Shown here piece after piece: positions 11,801 through 23,186 of a DNA stretch of 64,000 bases. The notes under the pieces are model-generated. The model was given only the letters and a program-made list of their open reading frames with translations, did not search any database and was not told the DNA's origin. Each line of letters opens with the position of its first letter. The first letter of the stretch is position 1. The DNA comes from Panicum virgatum. Lineage: Eukaryota > Streptophyta > Magnoliopsida > Poales > Poaceae. Made by a program: the position numbers and the translations under genes. The stretch lies in the NCBI RefSeq assembly GCF_016808335.1, contig NC_053137.1:9598506-9662505 (forward strand), read 5' to 3'.

Positions 11801-13185
11801 TGCAATGTCTTCAAAATTTTAATATGAATCCAAATATCTTATATGGGAAAGTTCAGATGAATAAGTTGAGGAATCAATAGCAGACAAACCTGAAACTCCA
11901 AATGCTGTAGCACCACTTATATCAACACGTTTACAGCAGAGTGCATTCCACCATGTGATGCAGTGGCTAACACCCGATTTGTCTCTGCATTTTTGATGAA
12001 AAGTAGACAAATATAAAAACAGTTAGGAAGACTGGAAGAGGACTGGTGCCATAAAAAACTGAAGAACCCTTGGCCAACTACAACTAATTAAAGACTACGT
12101 GACAGTTTTTCTTTTCTTGACATGAATACATAAAACACCCATATTTTTTTCAGATTCCTTCTCAACAACCATGTGTACAACAGTACAAGTAAGATCAATG
12201 ACAAACCACAATTTTATTAAGAAAACCATTGATTACATGATATATAGTTGCTTCTTGTTTCTTTTTTATCTTTTCGCTTAGGGATGTTCGTATCATAACT
12301 TTTACATCACAGTATACTAACAGACATTTTGCACTGAAAGCAACTTGGCCACTTGGATGGTGCATCACTGCAGCTGCAGCTGCAGCTAATGAGTGAAAAT
12401 TATTCCACAACAGACCCGATTCCATGTTATGCAGACAGCATCTTGCAAAACTGATGCTTCCGTACACGAGCGATTAAATTTATTGTTTGTTTTCTTCCAA
12501 ACTGCTTTGTAGATTCATCATGCCAAGGGCAAGTTCACTATTCCATTCTTTAAGAAACAAAGACTCTAACCATAGCGGAAACAACTATAAACTTCACAGA
12601 AAACAAGATTAGTTGAAAAAAAAATACTTCTCAATATCAGGATTTTCTTTTTTATTTCTTCCACAGAAACATTAGGCCCCGCAATTTCACACCAATGGTC
12701 AACAGAGAGAACAGTTACTAACTACTGCAACCTGCAAATCCAGAAATTTACAAAAAAAGAAAAGATTTCTTTTTCTATGACCATTCCCCTTCTTCGTCTT
12801 CGCCAAAGGAGAAGGGATGAAAACAATACTTTCCCCTCTAAATCCTTGTTCTTTTTTTCTCGCATACTACTTCCTCCCAAAGTCACTGACCAAATCCCGT
12901 GATCCAACCACATAATCTCCAAGAGCACCAACCAAACAAACAACCAAGCAAGCAAGAATTCGGAAGGACGCGAGCAAGAAGAGGGGATGGATCGCGAGGC
13001 GAGGGGGGGGGGGGGGGGGGGGGGGGGGGCATTTACGAGTCGGGCGCGCAGACGAGGACGCGGTAGCGCCGCGCGGCGACGAGTTGGTCGACGAGGAAGC
13101 GGAGCCCCGGCGCGTCGATGCCGTCGTCGTTCGTCACCAGCAGCACTGGCGCCGGCGCCGCCGCCGCCGCTGCGGAGTCGTCCAT
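8872..13185 (-). CDS. SurE-type 5'-nucleotidase/phosphatase, copy 2 (nine exons)
   Basis: Same gene structure as copy 1. Exons on the minus strand: 13185-13037, 11984-11890, 11765-11698, 11550-11507, 11342-11265, 10448-10295, 9774-9601, 9166-9095, 9006-8872. The joined length is 969 nt, giving 322 residues and TGA with no internal stop; introns are GT-AG. The two extra residues relative to copy 1 are an added Ala in exon 7 and one residue in the acidic stretch of exon 8. [35 protein letters not shown] and [12 protein letters not shown] are all present. Changes such as RPALRC to WNALCC in exon 2 show coding divergence. A minus-strand TATAAAA lies 113 bp upstream of the ATG, so this copy has the better promoter. 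A run of 27 G lies just inside intron 1. In-frame codons extend upstream of 13185, but the ATG aligned with copy 1 is preferred. Confidence 0.9.
10033..10261. mobile_element. 229-bp insertion in intron 6 of SurE copy 2 (possible small solo LTR)
   Basis: Units 1 and 3 read straight through this position (tgca then tactttact), while unit 2 carries about 229 extra bases beginning TGATAGAATTAAG and ending AAGTTCA. The TG...CA ends, an internal tatatatg and a gagagagaaatgg stretch suggest a small LTR. I cannot find a clean target duplication, so the class is uncertain. Confidence 0.4.
13003..13029 (+). repeat. 27-bp poly(G) run in SurE copy 2 intron 1
   Basis: An uninterrupted G run ends 7 bp from the intron-1 splice donor (minus-strand GTAAAT, plus 13031-13036). 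Copy 1 has only seven G at the same place. On the transcribed pre-mRNA this would be a C run; on the DNA plus strand it can form a G-quadruplex. The length may be inexact because assemblies handle such runs poorly. Confidence 0.85.
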
Positions 13186-13297
13186 GCGAGCAGAGCTTTC
13201 CGTTTCCCTTTCCGTTTGCAGCCCGTTCGTGCGCCTGTTGGCGGTTTTTGGTTGGGTGTTGTCAGTTGGCAACCGCACCCAGCTGAGGTTTGTGGGA

Positions 13298-13304
13298 TTT
13301 TATA
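13298..13304 (-). promoter_or_regulatory. TATA box of SurE copy 2
   Basis: The minus strand reads TATAAAA, 113 bp upstream of the ATG at 13185, a normal plant TATA-to-ATG distance. At the aligned position of copy 1 (about 5805-5812) the sequence is gggattcttgtcag, without a TATA element. Confidence 0.6.
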
Positions 13305-13700
13305 CCGAATACTCGCACTCATCACATACAAATATAAAATTGCGTTTTTATATTCAATCGAAGTTTATCAAATTTAATTTTCAACAAATTATGAGATATT
13401 TAATTAATTCAGAAACATAAAAAATAGCACATATTGGTCTTCTTCTAGATGGTGCGATCTCTATAGAAGATATGGGTTCTCCAGAGTGGCCGATCTAGAA
13501 AAAAATAATAAGAGGAAATATTCACTTTGTCTTCTATCTATAGCTACTCATTTTAAGTTTCAATGGCTACATATTTCTAGAAAAGGCTTCATGCTTCTAG
13601 TACGGGTAGAATGCCCGATCCAAAAAAATAATAGGAGGGAATTAAATTCTTAATTTTTTTTATATTGTGCAAAATTAATTCTGCATCTAATAGTGCAATC
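13305..13700. other. AT-rich flank without recognised features
   Basis: Homology to the SurE units stops at the TATA box. The stretch is AT-rich with short repeats (aaaaaataataagagg near 13500 and aaaaaaataataggaggg near 13625). I see no gene. Confidence 0.4.
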
Positions 13701-13720
13701 TACGATTGCACCAGGGAATA

Positions 13721-14247
13721 CAACAACAACAACATAACCTTTTTTCCCAAGCAAGTTGAGATAGGCTAGAGATGAAAACCGAAAGAAATAAGTTCAAGGT
13801 TCAGGCACATTGATAGCTAGTCTACAAACGCTCCTATCCAAAGCTATCTCTTTAGAAATATTCCAATCCTTAAGGTCTCTCTTAACCGACTCATCCCACG
13901 TCAGTTTAGGTCTATCTCTACCCCTCTTTACATTACCGACCCGCTCAAGAACCCCATTACGCACCGGCGCCTCAGGAGGCCTTCGTTGGACATGTCCAAA
14001 CCATCTCAGCCGATGCTGGGTAAGTTTCTCCTCAATTGGTGCCACCCCGACCCTATCCCGAATAACTTCGTTCCGAACTCTATCTCTCCTTGTGTGCCCG
14101 CAAAACCACCGCAACATCCGCATCTCTGCTACACTCAGTTGCTGGACATGTCACCTTTTTGTAGGCCAACATTCAGCACCGTATAACATCGCCGGACGAA
14201 TTGTTGTCCTATAAAATTTGTCTTTTAGCTTTTGTGGCACCCTCTTG
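13721..14247 (-). mobile_element. 5'-truncated RTE-clade LINE
   Basis: The minus strand encodes the C-terminal end of a LINE ORF2, with readable motifs MLYGAECW, RMLRWFCGHTRRDRVRNE, HRLRWFGHVQRRPPEAP and KRDLKDWNI, ending NVPEP and stop. One TGA interrupts the frame near 14150. After the ORF comes a short 3' end finishing in (TTG)n, as in RTE elements. The flanks carry a 19-20 bp target duplication (13701-13720 tacgattgcaccagggaata; 14248-14266, the same with two differences), typical of target-primed insertion. Only about 530 bp remain. Confidence 0.85.
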
Positions 14248-14266
14248 TACGATTGCACAGAGAATA

Positions 14267-15357
14267 TTATTAAAAAAATAGGAACTCTAATTAAAAGTTA
14301 GCAAAAAGATAGTGCGTCGACCTGTGATCCAAATAAGTCCTAGGACTAACATGTTGGTGGGTTAGGTTACCAGGAGCACTCACGTTGATTAGTATTTTTT
14401 GACGAAGATACTGCAACGCGCATAGCTGACCAACGAGGCATTGTGTAACAATCTAGCTACAAAACCTTACCTTCCATAACACGATGATGAGTATAAGAAT
14501 GGAATGCAAACAATGACATGATGATACGCATCAACACGGTTCCGGTTGTCCCCAATAGTTGTCACATTGGAGGCCGACAGGAACAACAATACAGTGATAC
14601 GCCTTGTTAATTAAAATCTCGTGTGCCATGAGAGAGAAAGCTTAGAAGGAAATGTGTCACATGCATGGAAGGAGTTAATGATAACTCAAGCGCCTAATTT
14701 AAAGGCAAAATTAGAAACAATCACCCTAATCCGGCGAGTTGGGTTCGGTCCACCGGAGCATGACTTCCATTTCCAAGCACATGTCTTGACTCTGCCCAGC
14801 GCGCGGAGACAAGTTTTAGCCAACACATGAAACTTGCGCCGCCACCCTGTAGCTGCAGGGAAGAAGATGCTCTTGGTCGTAGGCGTGCAGTGCCTGATCG
14901 AATATCGTTTGATTCCTCCGTACACGGGTCCAAATCCACGGGATCCGGTTCGTTATTATATAATATTGGTGGCCATCAGAGACCATATGCGCTGGCAGAG
15001 GATTATCTACAGTGCCGTGCTGCACGTGAAACAAAGAAAAATCAAAACATAACTATCAACTTAAAATAATATTGAAAACTGATAGCAATGAGTAATTTTC
15101 GTTTTTACTTCTTCGAAAATAATCACGGGCATGCTAAGATGTCAATTACCTTAACTATTAAGAACGGCTTTGTTCGGCTGGGTGGAATTTGGCTGGGCTG
15201 GCTGGGCCAGCCGTTCGGCAGCCCACCACCGGCCGAACAGCTGGAATTCCTTTTGGTCACAGCTTCACCGACGTGTTGAATATTATTCAATACGCTGCAA
15301 CTAGAACAAGTATGTGTCCATACCTCCTCTGAATCCCCAAGGATTTCCCTCACTACC
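14267..15357. other. Intergenic stretch without identified gene
   Basis: Several short open frames overlap at 14620-15060 on both strands, but none has a motif I recognise and their composition is ordinary. A small GC-rich palindromic patch lies at about 15165-15250 (ttgttcggctgg and ccggccgaacagctgg are nearly inverted) and could be a short foldback element. Nothing else is supported. Confidence 0.35.
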
Positions 15358-15367
15358 CTCTCATGCA

Positions 15368-15660
15368 GGATTTTTTTTAAAATAATATTATTTTAATAGT
15401 TAATTGTAGAAATGAGTAGCGAAAAAATTGGAAAAATAGGTGCCAGTCGGCTCTTGGAGAGCCGACTAGTGTCTTATCGGCTTTTGGGCAGCCGACAGAC
15501 ACAAGTCGGCTACTCCACAGCTGACTGGATGCGCCACCGTGGATCGGGCCCCCACCACCGTGGCCTGTCGGCGGACAAGGCCAGTCGGCCCAACAAGGGG
15601 AGTTGTCGGCCGTTGAGGGGCCGATAGGCCTTATCGGCCGATTAGCGGCCCTGTCGGCCC
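15368..15660 (+). repeat. MULE left terminal inverted repeat with GTCGGCT modules
   Basis: An AT-rich outer TIR (15368-15420) is followed by about 240 bp of repeated, partly palindromic modules such as cagtcggctcttggagagcc, tcggcttttgggcagcc and gtcggctactc. The same module type occurs inverted at the right end. Confidence 0.75.
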
Positions 15661-16190
15661 TTTAACCCCCCGCGCCCTTCACTTTGACCGCGCACCCCGA
15701 TCGGAAAAGCAGCCGCCGCCGCCGGTCTCCCGCTAGTGCCGCCGCCGCCCCTCCACCGGCCGTCCCCGGCCCGCCACGGCACCGGCGTCGGCGCCCCCCA
15801 CCCGCCCGCGAGCGCCGCCGCCTGCCCCACCACCGGGCCTCCCCGGACCTCCATGGCGTCGGCGGCCCTGACCCCCGCGAGTGCCGCCGCCGGCACCCCC
15901 CGGCCCGCCAGCTCCGCTGCCACCCCGCCGTCGACCGAGGCCGTGCCTGCAAGGGGGCGAGCGCGGGCTGCAGGGGAGCCGCTGCTCCTCCCTCGCGGCT
16001 CCGCCAGTGTGCGGCCGCGGGGGGCAGCCGCCCCTCCCTCGCTGCCCCGCCCGTGGGGGGCTTGCAGGGGGCCGCCACCCCGCCCCGCCCTTGGGCGGCT
16101 GCAGGGCTGCCCCGCCCCCGCCCGTTTGCAAGGCGCGGCTCCGTCCTCGGCTCCCGCAAGTCCGACAACGATCGAAGGTGAAATATTTAA
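15661..16190 (+). other. GC-rich leader of the MULE transposase gene
   Basis: About 500 bp of CCG/GCC-rich sequence gives long overlapping Pro/Ala/Arg frames on both strands, which is a composition effect. It ends at an AT-rich stretch (16190-16650) that looks like a 5' intron, with an acceptor at ttaccag just before the ATG at 16655. This is probably promoter plus 5' UTR of the transposase gene. Confidence 0.4.
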
Positions 16191-16654
16191 CTAAGTCTTA
16201 TTTAATTACAATTTAGTCACACTTAGATTAGTTTAATATAGGTTTGTCGTGAACGCCGTCGTATAGTGTAGGAATGACATGATGTACTTCTAGGAAATTG
16301 AAACCAATAGATTGTATGCACATGATTGAGTGCGTTGATAATTAACTTTGTTTAATTGATGTTTCTGAGAGATTTTGAAGGAAGTTTTATAACTACATTG
16401 CAAGCACATGATTATATGCACCCGTTTGTTCATTGTTTTGAAATGATGAAATGACTTTTCCATAGCTATTATTAGAAATTAGAGTTCATTATTATGTGTC
16501 GTTATTTGTATTGTGATTATATATAATTATTGCATAGGAATACTGATTTTATTTGAATTACTTTTATAACGTCGTTCTTTGTTCGCGGTTGGGTTATATA
16601 AAAATTGATTAAGGATGTTCCGTCTAACGTACGATCATCTAATGCATTACCAGG

Positions 16655-19421
16655 ATGAGTTCTGAAATAGTAAATATAAGAGTTCACTATGGCAACAGAT
16701 TCATCGAGTATTGTGACTCCGGGATAGATTTGAGTCAGTTTCAGTACGTAGATACAACTGTGACCAATCCATTGCACATGCGACATGCGGATATGTTAAG
16801 TTCGATGCATAATTTTCTACAAGTGGACCCAAATCACAGGACGATAAAAGTTAGTGGTGTTGTTCCAAGGCATCGTGAGCACGGTTGGCGGTGGGAATTA
16901 TGTGAGTTGAGCAACTCAAAATGTTGGCGTGCATTAGTTCACATGGCCACCAACAAAATGAAATTCCCTCTTGTTGTGCTCGTTCAGCAACAACTGGCTA
17001 ACGAAACTCAAGGGGAGAGTAGCCATGATGTTCCTGCAGCTGAGGTGGTCGCTCAAACCGATTGGCCGTCTGAAAATTTAGTTGCAGAGGATCAGTAGTC
17101 GCAGCCTGAAGTCGACCAACAAGCTAAGCATGATATTGAAGGTGGCGATTGGGAATTCGGAGGTCACATGATTGCTGATAAGGGGGAATTGGATGAGACG
17201 GTAGTTGATGAAATGGACCTAGATGGCGAGGAGTACAGAACTTTTGTTGAAGATAAGAGATGGTCGTCTATTTGAAAATGATGATACCGTCCATGAGGAT
17301 TGGGGCAACTTTGGCATGGACGAGCTTACGGTTAATGACGGCCATGACAGTAATTGGGTGTACAATCAAATGGAGATCACAAGTGGTCAATTGTTTTATG
17401 ATAAGAAGCACTTGCAGACTGCTGTTAAGAAGTGCTCTTTCTTAGAAAAGAAACCATTCAAGGTGGTCATTTCCAATCCGACCACTTATGATGTCAAGTG
17501 TCTCACCCCGGGTTGTCCCTGGCGCGTTTACGGGTATCTGCCGAAGGCTGAGAGCAACTTTGTGGCCTCGATCGTCGTTGGCCACTCGTGCAAGCTTTCT
17601 GAAACTGTTGTGAAGCACAAAAACATGACAGCAGAATTTGTGGCTACTGTGTTGTATGGAGAAATTGTGAAGAAGACTTCTATCTCACCTTTCCAGATTA
17701 TGCTTGCAATATCAAATAGGTACTCCTATGAAATATCATATGACATGGCATGTTGAGCAAAGCACGCTTGAGTGGAGGTTCGGGTCGTACAAGGATTTGT
17801 ACCACCACCTCCCCCATCTCCTAGCACTACTACAGAGTAGAAATCCTGGAACTATAATCGATATAGATGACTACCAGAATGCTAATGGTGATAGAGTTCT
17901 TAGACGTGCGTTCTGGTCTTTTGGTTGCATGATTGAAGCTTTCAAACACTGCAGACCAGTTCTTTCCATTGATGGTACATTTCTTATAGGAATGTATAAA
18001 GGTCAGATGCTTACTTGCATTGGGTGGACACAAATAACAAGGTTGTGCCAATTGCCTTTACTTTTGTCGAATCTGAAAATGCTGAAAGCTAGCTATGGTT
18101 CCTTTCACTGATCAAGCGGGCGGTGGTTTGTGAGCGGCCAAACATGTGTGTACTCCATGATCGCCATAAGGGCATACTATCGGCTGTGAAGAAATTGCAG
18201 GAAGGTCGCAATGTTGACGTTGCTTTGCCTGACTTGCATAGTCGATGGTGCATGCGGCATATGGGTGCAAACTTTTACTCGTAGTTTCGAAGCAAGCGGC
18301 TCGAGGATCTCTTCAAGAAATTGTGTAAACAGAATCAGCATTGCAAGTTTGATGAATTATGGGCCCTTCTCGATAAGCTGACAACCAGTCATATGGAGGA
18401 TGTTCGGAAGAAACCTGTTGTGGCACGTGAAGAGGAACCACAGGGGTTAGAACCAATTGAGGGCGAGCCTGCACGCGTCACACGAAGACGGAAGGGGGGA
18501 AGATCGGTGAAATGCTTCTCTGAGTGGATAAAAAATGAGCCCCTAGAGAAATGTGCTTTGATTGCAGATACCAATGGATCAAGGCACGGAATTATGACAA
18601 CAAATCTTGCTGAGGTCTACAACTGGGTACTAAAGGCATGCCGCTCACTTCCTCTAGTGGCAATTGTTGAGTGCATTCTTCGAGGTATAGTGGCATATCT
18701 TCGTGAATGCTTTCAGAAAGCTTCAATCGCAGTGTGAAATCCTCAAATAGTGTATTGCAACAAAATGATAGAGATATTAGACAAAATAAGTGCCAAGGGG
18801 ATGGTACATCGAGTGGAATTCATAGGCAACCAAGATTTTGTTTTTGAGGTGACGGTGCGAGACAAGGGGGGTGTGGGGATCGGCAATACTACAGTGACCA
18901 TGGAATGTCAGCTGTGGCCAGAAACAAATCGATGTGTCTGCACATGCAACAAACCTGAGCTGCTACACATTCCTTGTTCACATGTGTATGCTGCTCGTGG
19001 GAAGGAAGGAATTAAGGGGACATACGTGTCGCCGTATTATCTCAAGGAGGCAGTGCTGGCCACTTGGAGTGGCGAACTTCATGGTTGGAGAGCGCTAGCT
19101 GACTTCACTAGGCCTCCGGTGAATGGCCCGGATTGGATACCCGATCCGGACACGAAGATAATTCACCGAGGCCGTCGGAAGAGTCGTCATATTAGAAACG
19201 ACATGGATGCTTCAGAGGCTAGAGGTGGTGAAAAAATTTGCTTGGCATGTGGTGAAACTGGCCATTGTTGCAAGGATTGCGAAAGCTACCCGACACATAG
19301 GGTTGCTGGAGGGACGGCGGAAAGGCATGTTCCACAACGCACCATTAAGAAGATGTATTTTCGACCTCCTACATGTATCACTTTCAAGACTATGTGTTTT
19401 ACATTTGCATCAGATATGTAA
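16655..19421 (+). pseudogene. MULE transposase (MuDR/MURA type), broken
   Basis: The frame starts MSSEIVNIRVHYGNRF at 16655. A MuDR-like N-terminal region with CLTPGCPWRVYGYLPK lies near 17500. The DDE-type MULE domain is seen at 17960-18275, with LSIDGTFL (first Asp), VLHDRHKGI (second Asp) and WCMRHMGANF. A SWIM zinc finger (CVCTCN, then IPCSH) is near 18940-18990 and a CCHC knuckle (CLACGETGHCCKDC) near 19240-19280. In-frame stops occur at 17096-17098, about 17273, about 17754 and about 18282, plus a stop just after 18735. Frame changes are needed near 17250, 17745, 18030 and 18740. It is too damaged to make transposase. Confidence 0.88.
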
Positions 19422-19685
19422 TTTATGGTTGAACTGTATGTGTTTTTTGTTTGTACTATAATCGTAGTTTATGGATGGACCAAAGGTGTACTTTATGGTT
19501 TGAACATTTCAGTACTTGTATTGTCATCGTTGTTGTACTATATTCTATCTTGTATTGTCGCTAATTCATATGTCATCATTGTTGTACTATATTTCATTGT
19601 TTATGGTTCTGTATCCTTTGTTTTTTAAAATTAAGTATTGTCTTCACTAGCTTACATTTGTTCAACACATGTGTTCTTGCTGCAG

Positions 19686-22046
19686 GTATGGCAACCTAGA
19701 GCTGGTCGATCCGGTGGTTGATGCGAAGCACCGTTAGAACTTGGTTGACGGATAGCTACCTCCGCCGTTGAGGTTATGGGCGCACGACGAGTGCTGGAGC
19801 CTACACGCACGTTGGCTACCCAGGTTTGTAAAGTAGTGTCAATGAGTACTCATTTCATCTTTATAGTTTTAAGTGGTAATCTAATACACTTATTTTGTAT
19901 AGGTTGAGCGCGTCCGGGTTGCTACCGTTGTGCCGTTTGGTGGAGCTGATAAGAGAGGGCAGTCTTCGTTTTCTGGTTGATCGTGCACTTTGGAGAGATG
20001 GCTGACACTACCGGACGTGTCTTTGCTGCTTGGTTTGCCACACGCTGGCCGAGCCGTCGCAGCTCGAGCTATTGGGCCTCACTGGAGGCAGGAGATCTTA
20101 GACAGGATTGCTGGGGTTATCGAGCCGGCCGAGGACGAGCCACCTCAGACGGAGTTTACTGAGAAGCACGGGCCGACGAAGGCTTGGCTCCTTCAGTTCC
20201 GACCGGAGCACCTGGCTGCTGATGCCGAGGATTGGAGGGTGAGCATGCACCTGGAGGCATATCTGTTGTGGCTCTTCGGATGGATGATGTTTACTACTTC
20301 GCACCACGACAGTGTCGACAAGCACTTGGTTTGGTTTGCTCAGCAGATTGTGAACGCTCCAGAGGACGCGGTTCCTCAGTTCAGTTGGGGATCCGCCCTA
20401 CTCAGTGCCACGGACAGAGCGTTGTGCGATGTGTGCACACGGCACTCATCCACCGGTACGTTGGATAGTTGTTCGTTGTTGCTTATGGTGTGGTCATTCG
20501 AGAGGTTCGACATCGAACGGCCTCAGCTTTCGAGCTACGAGCCGTACAAGAATGCCATGTACCACCTAGACGCGGATGGTGCGATCGACGTCATCGATTG
20601 GCCGACCATGGGGACGATCTAGGCAAAAAGAAACATAAGTACAATTTATTTATTTTTTATCATAAAAGAGCATACCTGCTATTAAATAAATTCTAACTAC
20701 TGAATTGTCTGCAGTCTAGGTGGGCTACAAGCACTGGACGCTTGACGTATCCAGCTTTTGTCGCGGCTTTTGACCAGTTGACTGCGGACAAGGTTCGGTG
20801 GAACCCTTACACTGCAGCCTTGACTGCAGCACGCGCTCTATAATGTTTGTCCTTCTTGTGCTACCATGACCAGTAGCACTGGTTCACGAAGAAGCCTTTG
20901 GTTTTTGATATTTTTGTGGAGCCCTACTGCGTGCACCGAGTGATGCGGCAGCTAGGTGTGAGGCAGGAGTTTTCACTACCACGAGAGCAGATCGACAGAA
21001 GTTCGCACCTATAAGTCTTTAAATTGGTTGTTATTTATCTATACACGAACTGTACAATATTTGAAAGTATTGAAAGTTTGTTAATTTTGTGCAGTCTCAC
21101 GAGAAAAGGGCAAGGTATTGCGTACGAGGCTTCTTGGGCATCCAAGATTGAGCTGTGGGCGCAACAGTGTGATCACGCTGCAGAGGAGGTACACCAGGCT
21201 GCACTACCGTACGACGTGTCCACCTACATCACGTACCTGAGATGGTACCACGGCGCCACATGGTGGCGGTGCTTCCCCGTCCCGGAGGACCCCGAGCCCC
21301 ACCATGCAGAGATTACGGAGATGTTTGCCATAGAGTCACCAGCAGCTTTTCACGTTCTCGTAAGTGCTCGACAACTTTTCATTTCGAACTAATTGTTAAC
21401 TGTGTCCTTCTTATGCTTCACCTACTACATCTTTTTACAATTCATTTTGCAGATGGATATATGCAGCGATGTGAGCGAGGAGTTGATTGCGTACGCAGAA
21501 CGTCTCGAGGCCAACCCGCCTCGTGTCGCGAGGATGGAGTTGGCCAGTGGCCTACGTCGACTCGCACAGCGCTGCATTTGGGGAGTACGTCGTGCTTCGT
21601 GCAGGGGCACGACGGACGCGGCAGTTCCACAGCACAGGTCCAGTACCGCGCACACCGCCCACGCTGGTATATTAGACACAACTCCTTCAGCTGGCGAGTG
21701 TGCAGGAACTTCTATGCCGACCGGATCTGCTGGTACGTATAATCATTTTGTGTTACAATTATTTACAATTAATCAGATTCTGTGTCTAACGCAATTTGCT
21801 TTTACAAGTAGCTATACATGCAGCTTCAGGTAGCGAGCATAGTTTCTTCGCGGCCGACCAGGACATGTGGCCTGAAGCGGACCTCCTTGGTGGCGACGAG
21901 ATTGCCGGAGCCCCCTTACCGACTCAGCTAACCCAGGAGCTGCCAGAGGCCTCCACTCCACTGCACCGTCCCCCCCCCCCGTGATCGCCACGCACACCGT
22001 GACAAGTTCACGTTTCCTACGGATCAGTTAACAAAGAGGAAGCGGT
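19686..22046 (+). pseudogene. Plant mobile domain (PMD) gene carried by the MULE, broken
   Basis: The family (related to MAIN/MAIL1 and to the long form of protein phosphatase 7) often rides in plant MULEs. An opening exon ends near 19830 (LRLWAHDECWSLHARWL). The next, from about 19904, has LVELIREGSLRFLVDRALW and then shifts frame to PDVSLLLGLPHAG; about 20 conserved residues between these are missing. The longest open stretch is 19990-20622 with AYLLWLFGWMMFT. Later exons lie at about 20715-21000 (RWATSTGRLTYPAF, VHRVMRQLGVRQEFSLP, with in-frame stops), 21095-21362 (RKGQGIAYEASWASKIELWA), 21453-21731 and 21810-21983. It is a pseudogene. The final exon start is duplicated near 23630. Confidence 0.75.
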
Positions 22047-22232
22047 AGGATTCCATTTTCGTGACTTGTCTAGAATTTAATTACAGTACTATGTACCTAT
22101 ATCATTAGGATTGCATGTGTTCGTATGATGTTGGGTTATATGTGTGGCAGCTTTGGATTCGGTGTATGACATGTCATTGTGTTGGCTTTTACCCTATCCA
22201 TTGAAATCATGACATTGCATAGGCTCGTACTG

Positions 22233-22432
22233 CTAGGTCAGTGCAGGCCTATCATCGCTAGACCGGTGCAGGGCTATCAGAGTTAGGCCGGTGCAGGGCT
22301 ATCATCTCTAGGCCGGTGCAGGGCTATTAGCGCTAGGCTGGTGCAGGGCTATCAGAGTTAGGCCGGTGCAGGGCTATCATCTCTAGGCTGGTGCAGGGCT
22401 ATTAGCGCTAGGCCAGTGCAGGGCTATGATTG
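22233..22432 (+). repeat. 25-bp tandem array (8 units) with a 75-bp higher-order period
   Basis: Eight units of 25 bp have the consensus ctaggccggtgcagggctat plus five variable bases. The variable tails cycle cagag, catct, tagcg, so a 75-bp three-unit block is repeated at least twice. It lies between the PMD and GRF genes of the MULE. Confidence 0.9.
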
Positions 22433-22581
22433 CAAGGCATGACCAGTAACTCACAGGGTCAAATCAGCCGGGACTAAGCAGTCACGTATATTGTTCCATG
22501 GACTTTGATTAAAAAATTTGGAACAATCATTCCATGGACCGTGAATAAAAAAATTGGAATAATTCGAACTACGCCTGTGCC

Positions 22582-22589
22582 TATATATA
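22582..22589 (+). promoter_or_regulatory. TATA-like box upstream of the MULE GRF gene
   Basis: The text tgcctatatatacatgc lies about 60 bp upstream of the first GRF coding sequence at 22643, and is the only strong TATA-like site in the interval. Confidence 0.4.
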
Positions 22590-22642
22590 CATGCAACGTT
22601 TGCGATGCAACTTCAAAACCATAACTCAACTGAAGTAGATAG

Positions 22643-23186
22643 TCTGGAGGGTCTTCTAGTGCAAAGGGTTTCGGCCGTGGTAGCGGAAAGGAGGGCAGGA
22701 AGGGTCCTCCTATAGTGTGGGAGGACGGACCTACTGTTGGTCCGGAGTTCTTTGGTGAAGCTGTGTATGAGTTCCTAGTTGAGTGCAAGTCTGATTTCAC
22801 CAAAGACAGCCCACTGAGGGGATACGATTATCACATGGAAGAGTGGCCAAAATGTTCACATGGTGAGAACTGCGTAGTGCAGATGATGGCTGAAGGGACG
22901 GATGGAGGACGTTGCTTCTTTAGATGCCGGCGAGCATGGGTAATTGCTATAACTCTTCGTTTCCACAAACTCTTTCTCATGTTTTCTAAAATTAACACGG
23001 GTTTATTTATTTCAGTCTTCCGAGGCTCCGGAAGGCTGCAAATTTGCTAGATGGGTTGATCCTCCTCCTATTCATCCGCACGCGGAGTACATCTACAACC
23101 TGCAGAATCGTATCTTCGATCTAGAAATGGTAGTGACCACCGATGACATGGAAGATAACATTAACAGTGATGATACCGATTCATAG
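22643..23186 (+). CDS. GRF-type zinc-finger protein in the MULE (two exons, start codon unclear)
   Basis: Exon 1 runs to 22939 (donor GTAATT) and exon 2 from 23016 (acceptor ttatttcag) to TAG at 23184-23186; the join keeps the frame. The protein has a Gly/Ser/Lys-rich N-terminus and then CSHGENC, a GRCFFRC motif, and CKFARWVDPP across the splice, which is the GRF zinc-finger pattern (nucleic-acid-binding, also found in topoisomerase III and APE2). An acidic tail follows. No ATG is in frame before the domain; a TAG sits directly upstream of SGGSSSAKG, so either the start codon is mutated or an upstream exon is missing. It may be a domesticated accessory protein of the MULE or simply decayed. 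Confidence 0.65.

Larger units (their letters stand above)
6490..13304. repeat. Tandem SurE unit 2
   Basis: Homology with unit 3 begins near 6490 (unit 3 near 59985; both have tttcaccca followed by acggatttttctaacatg) and runs through the downstream flank and gene. At the 5' end it matches unit 1 to about 13296. Differences between units are mainly the discrete insertions annotated separately. Confidence 0.85.

Noticed and set aside
13794..14123. 109-aa ORF as a host gene
   Set aside because: It is the C-terminal end of an RTE LINE with (TTG)n tail and target duplication.
15684..16216. Long overlapping Pro/Ala/Arg frames on both strands
   Set aside because: All six frames are open because of GC-rich low-complexity sequence; no domain is visible.
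22233..22432. CRISPR-like array of 25-bp repeats
   Set aside because: Units are contiguous without spacers and the context is a plant transposon.
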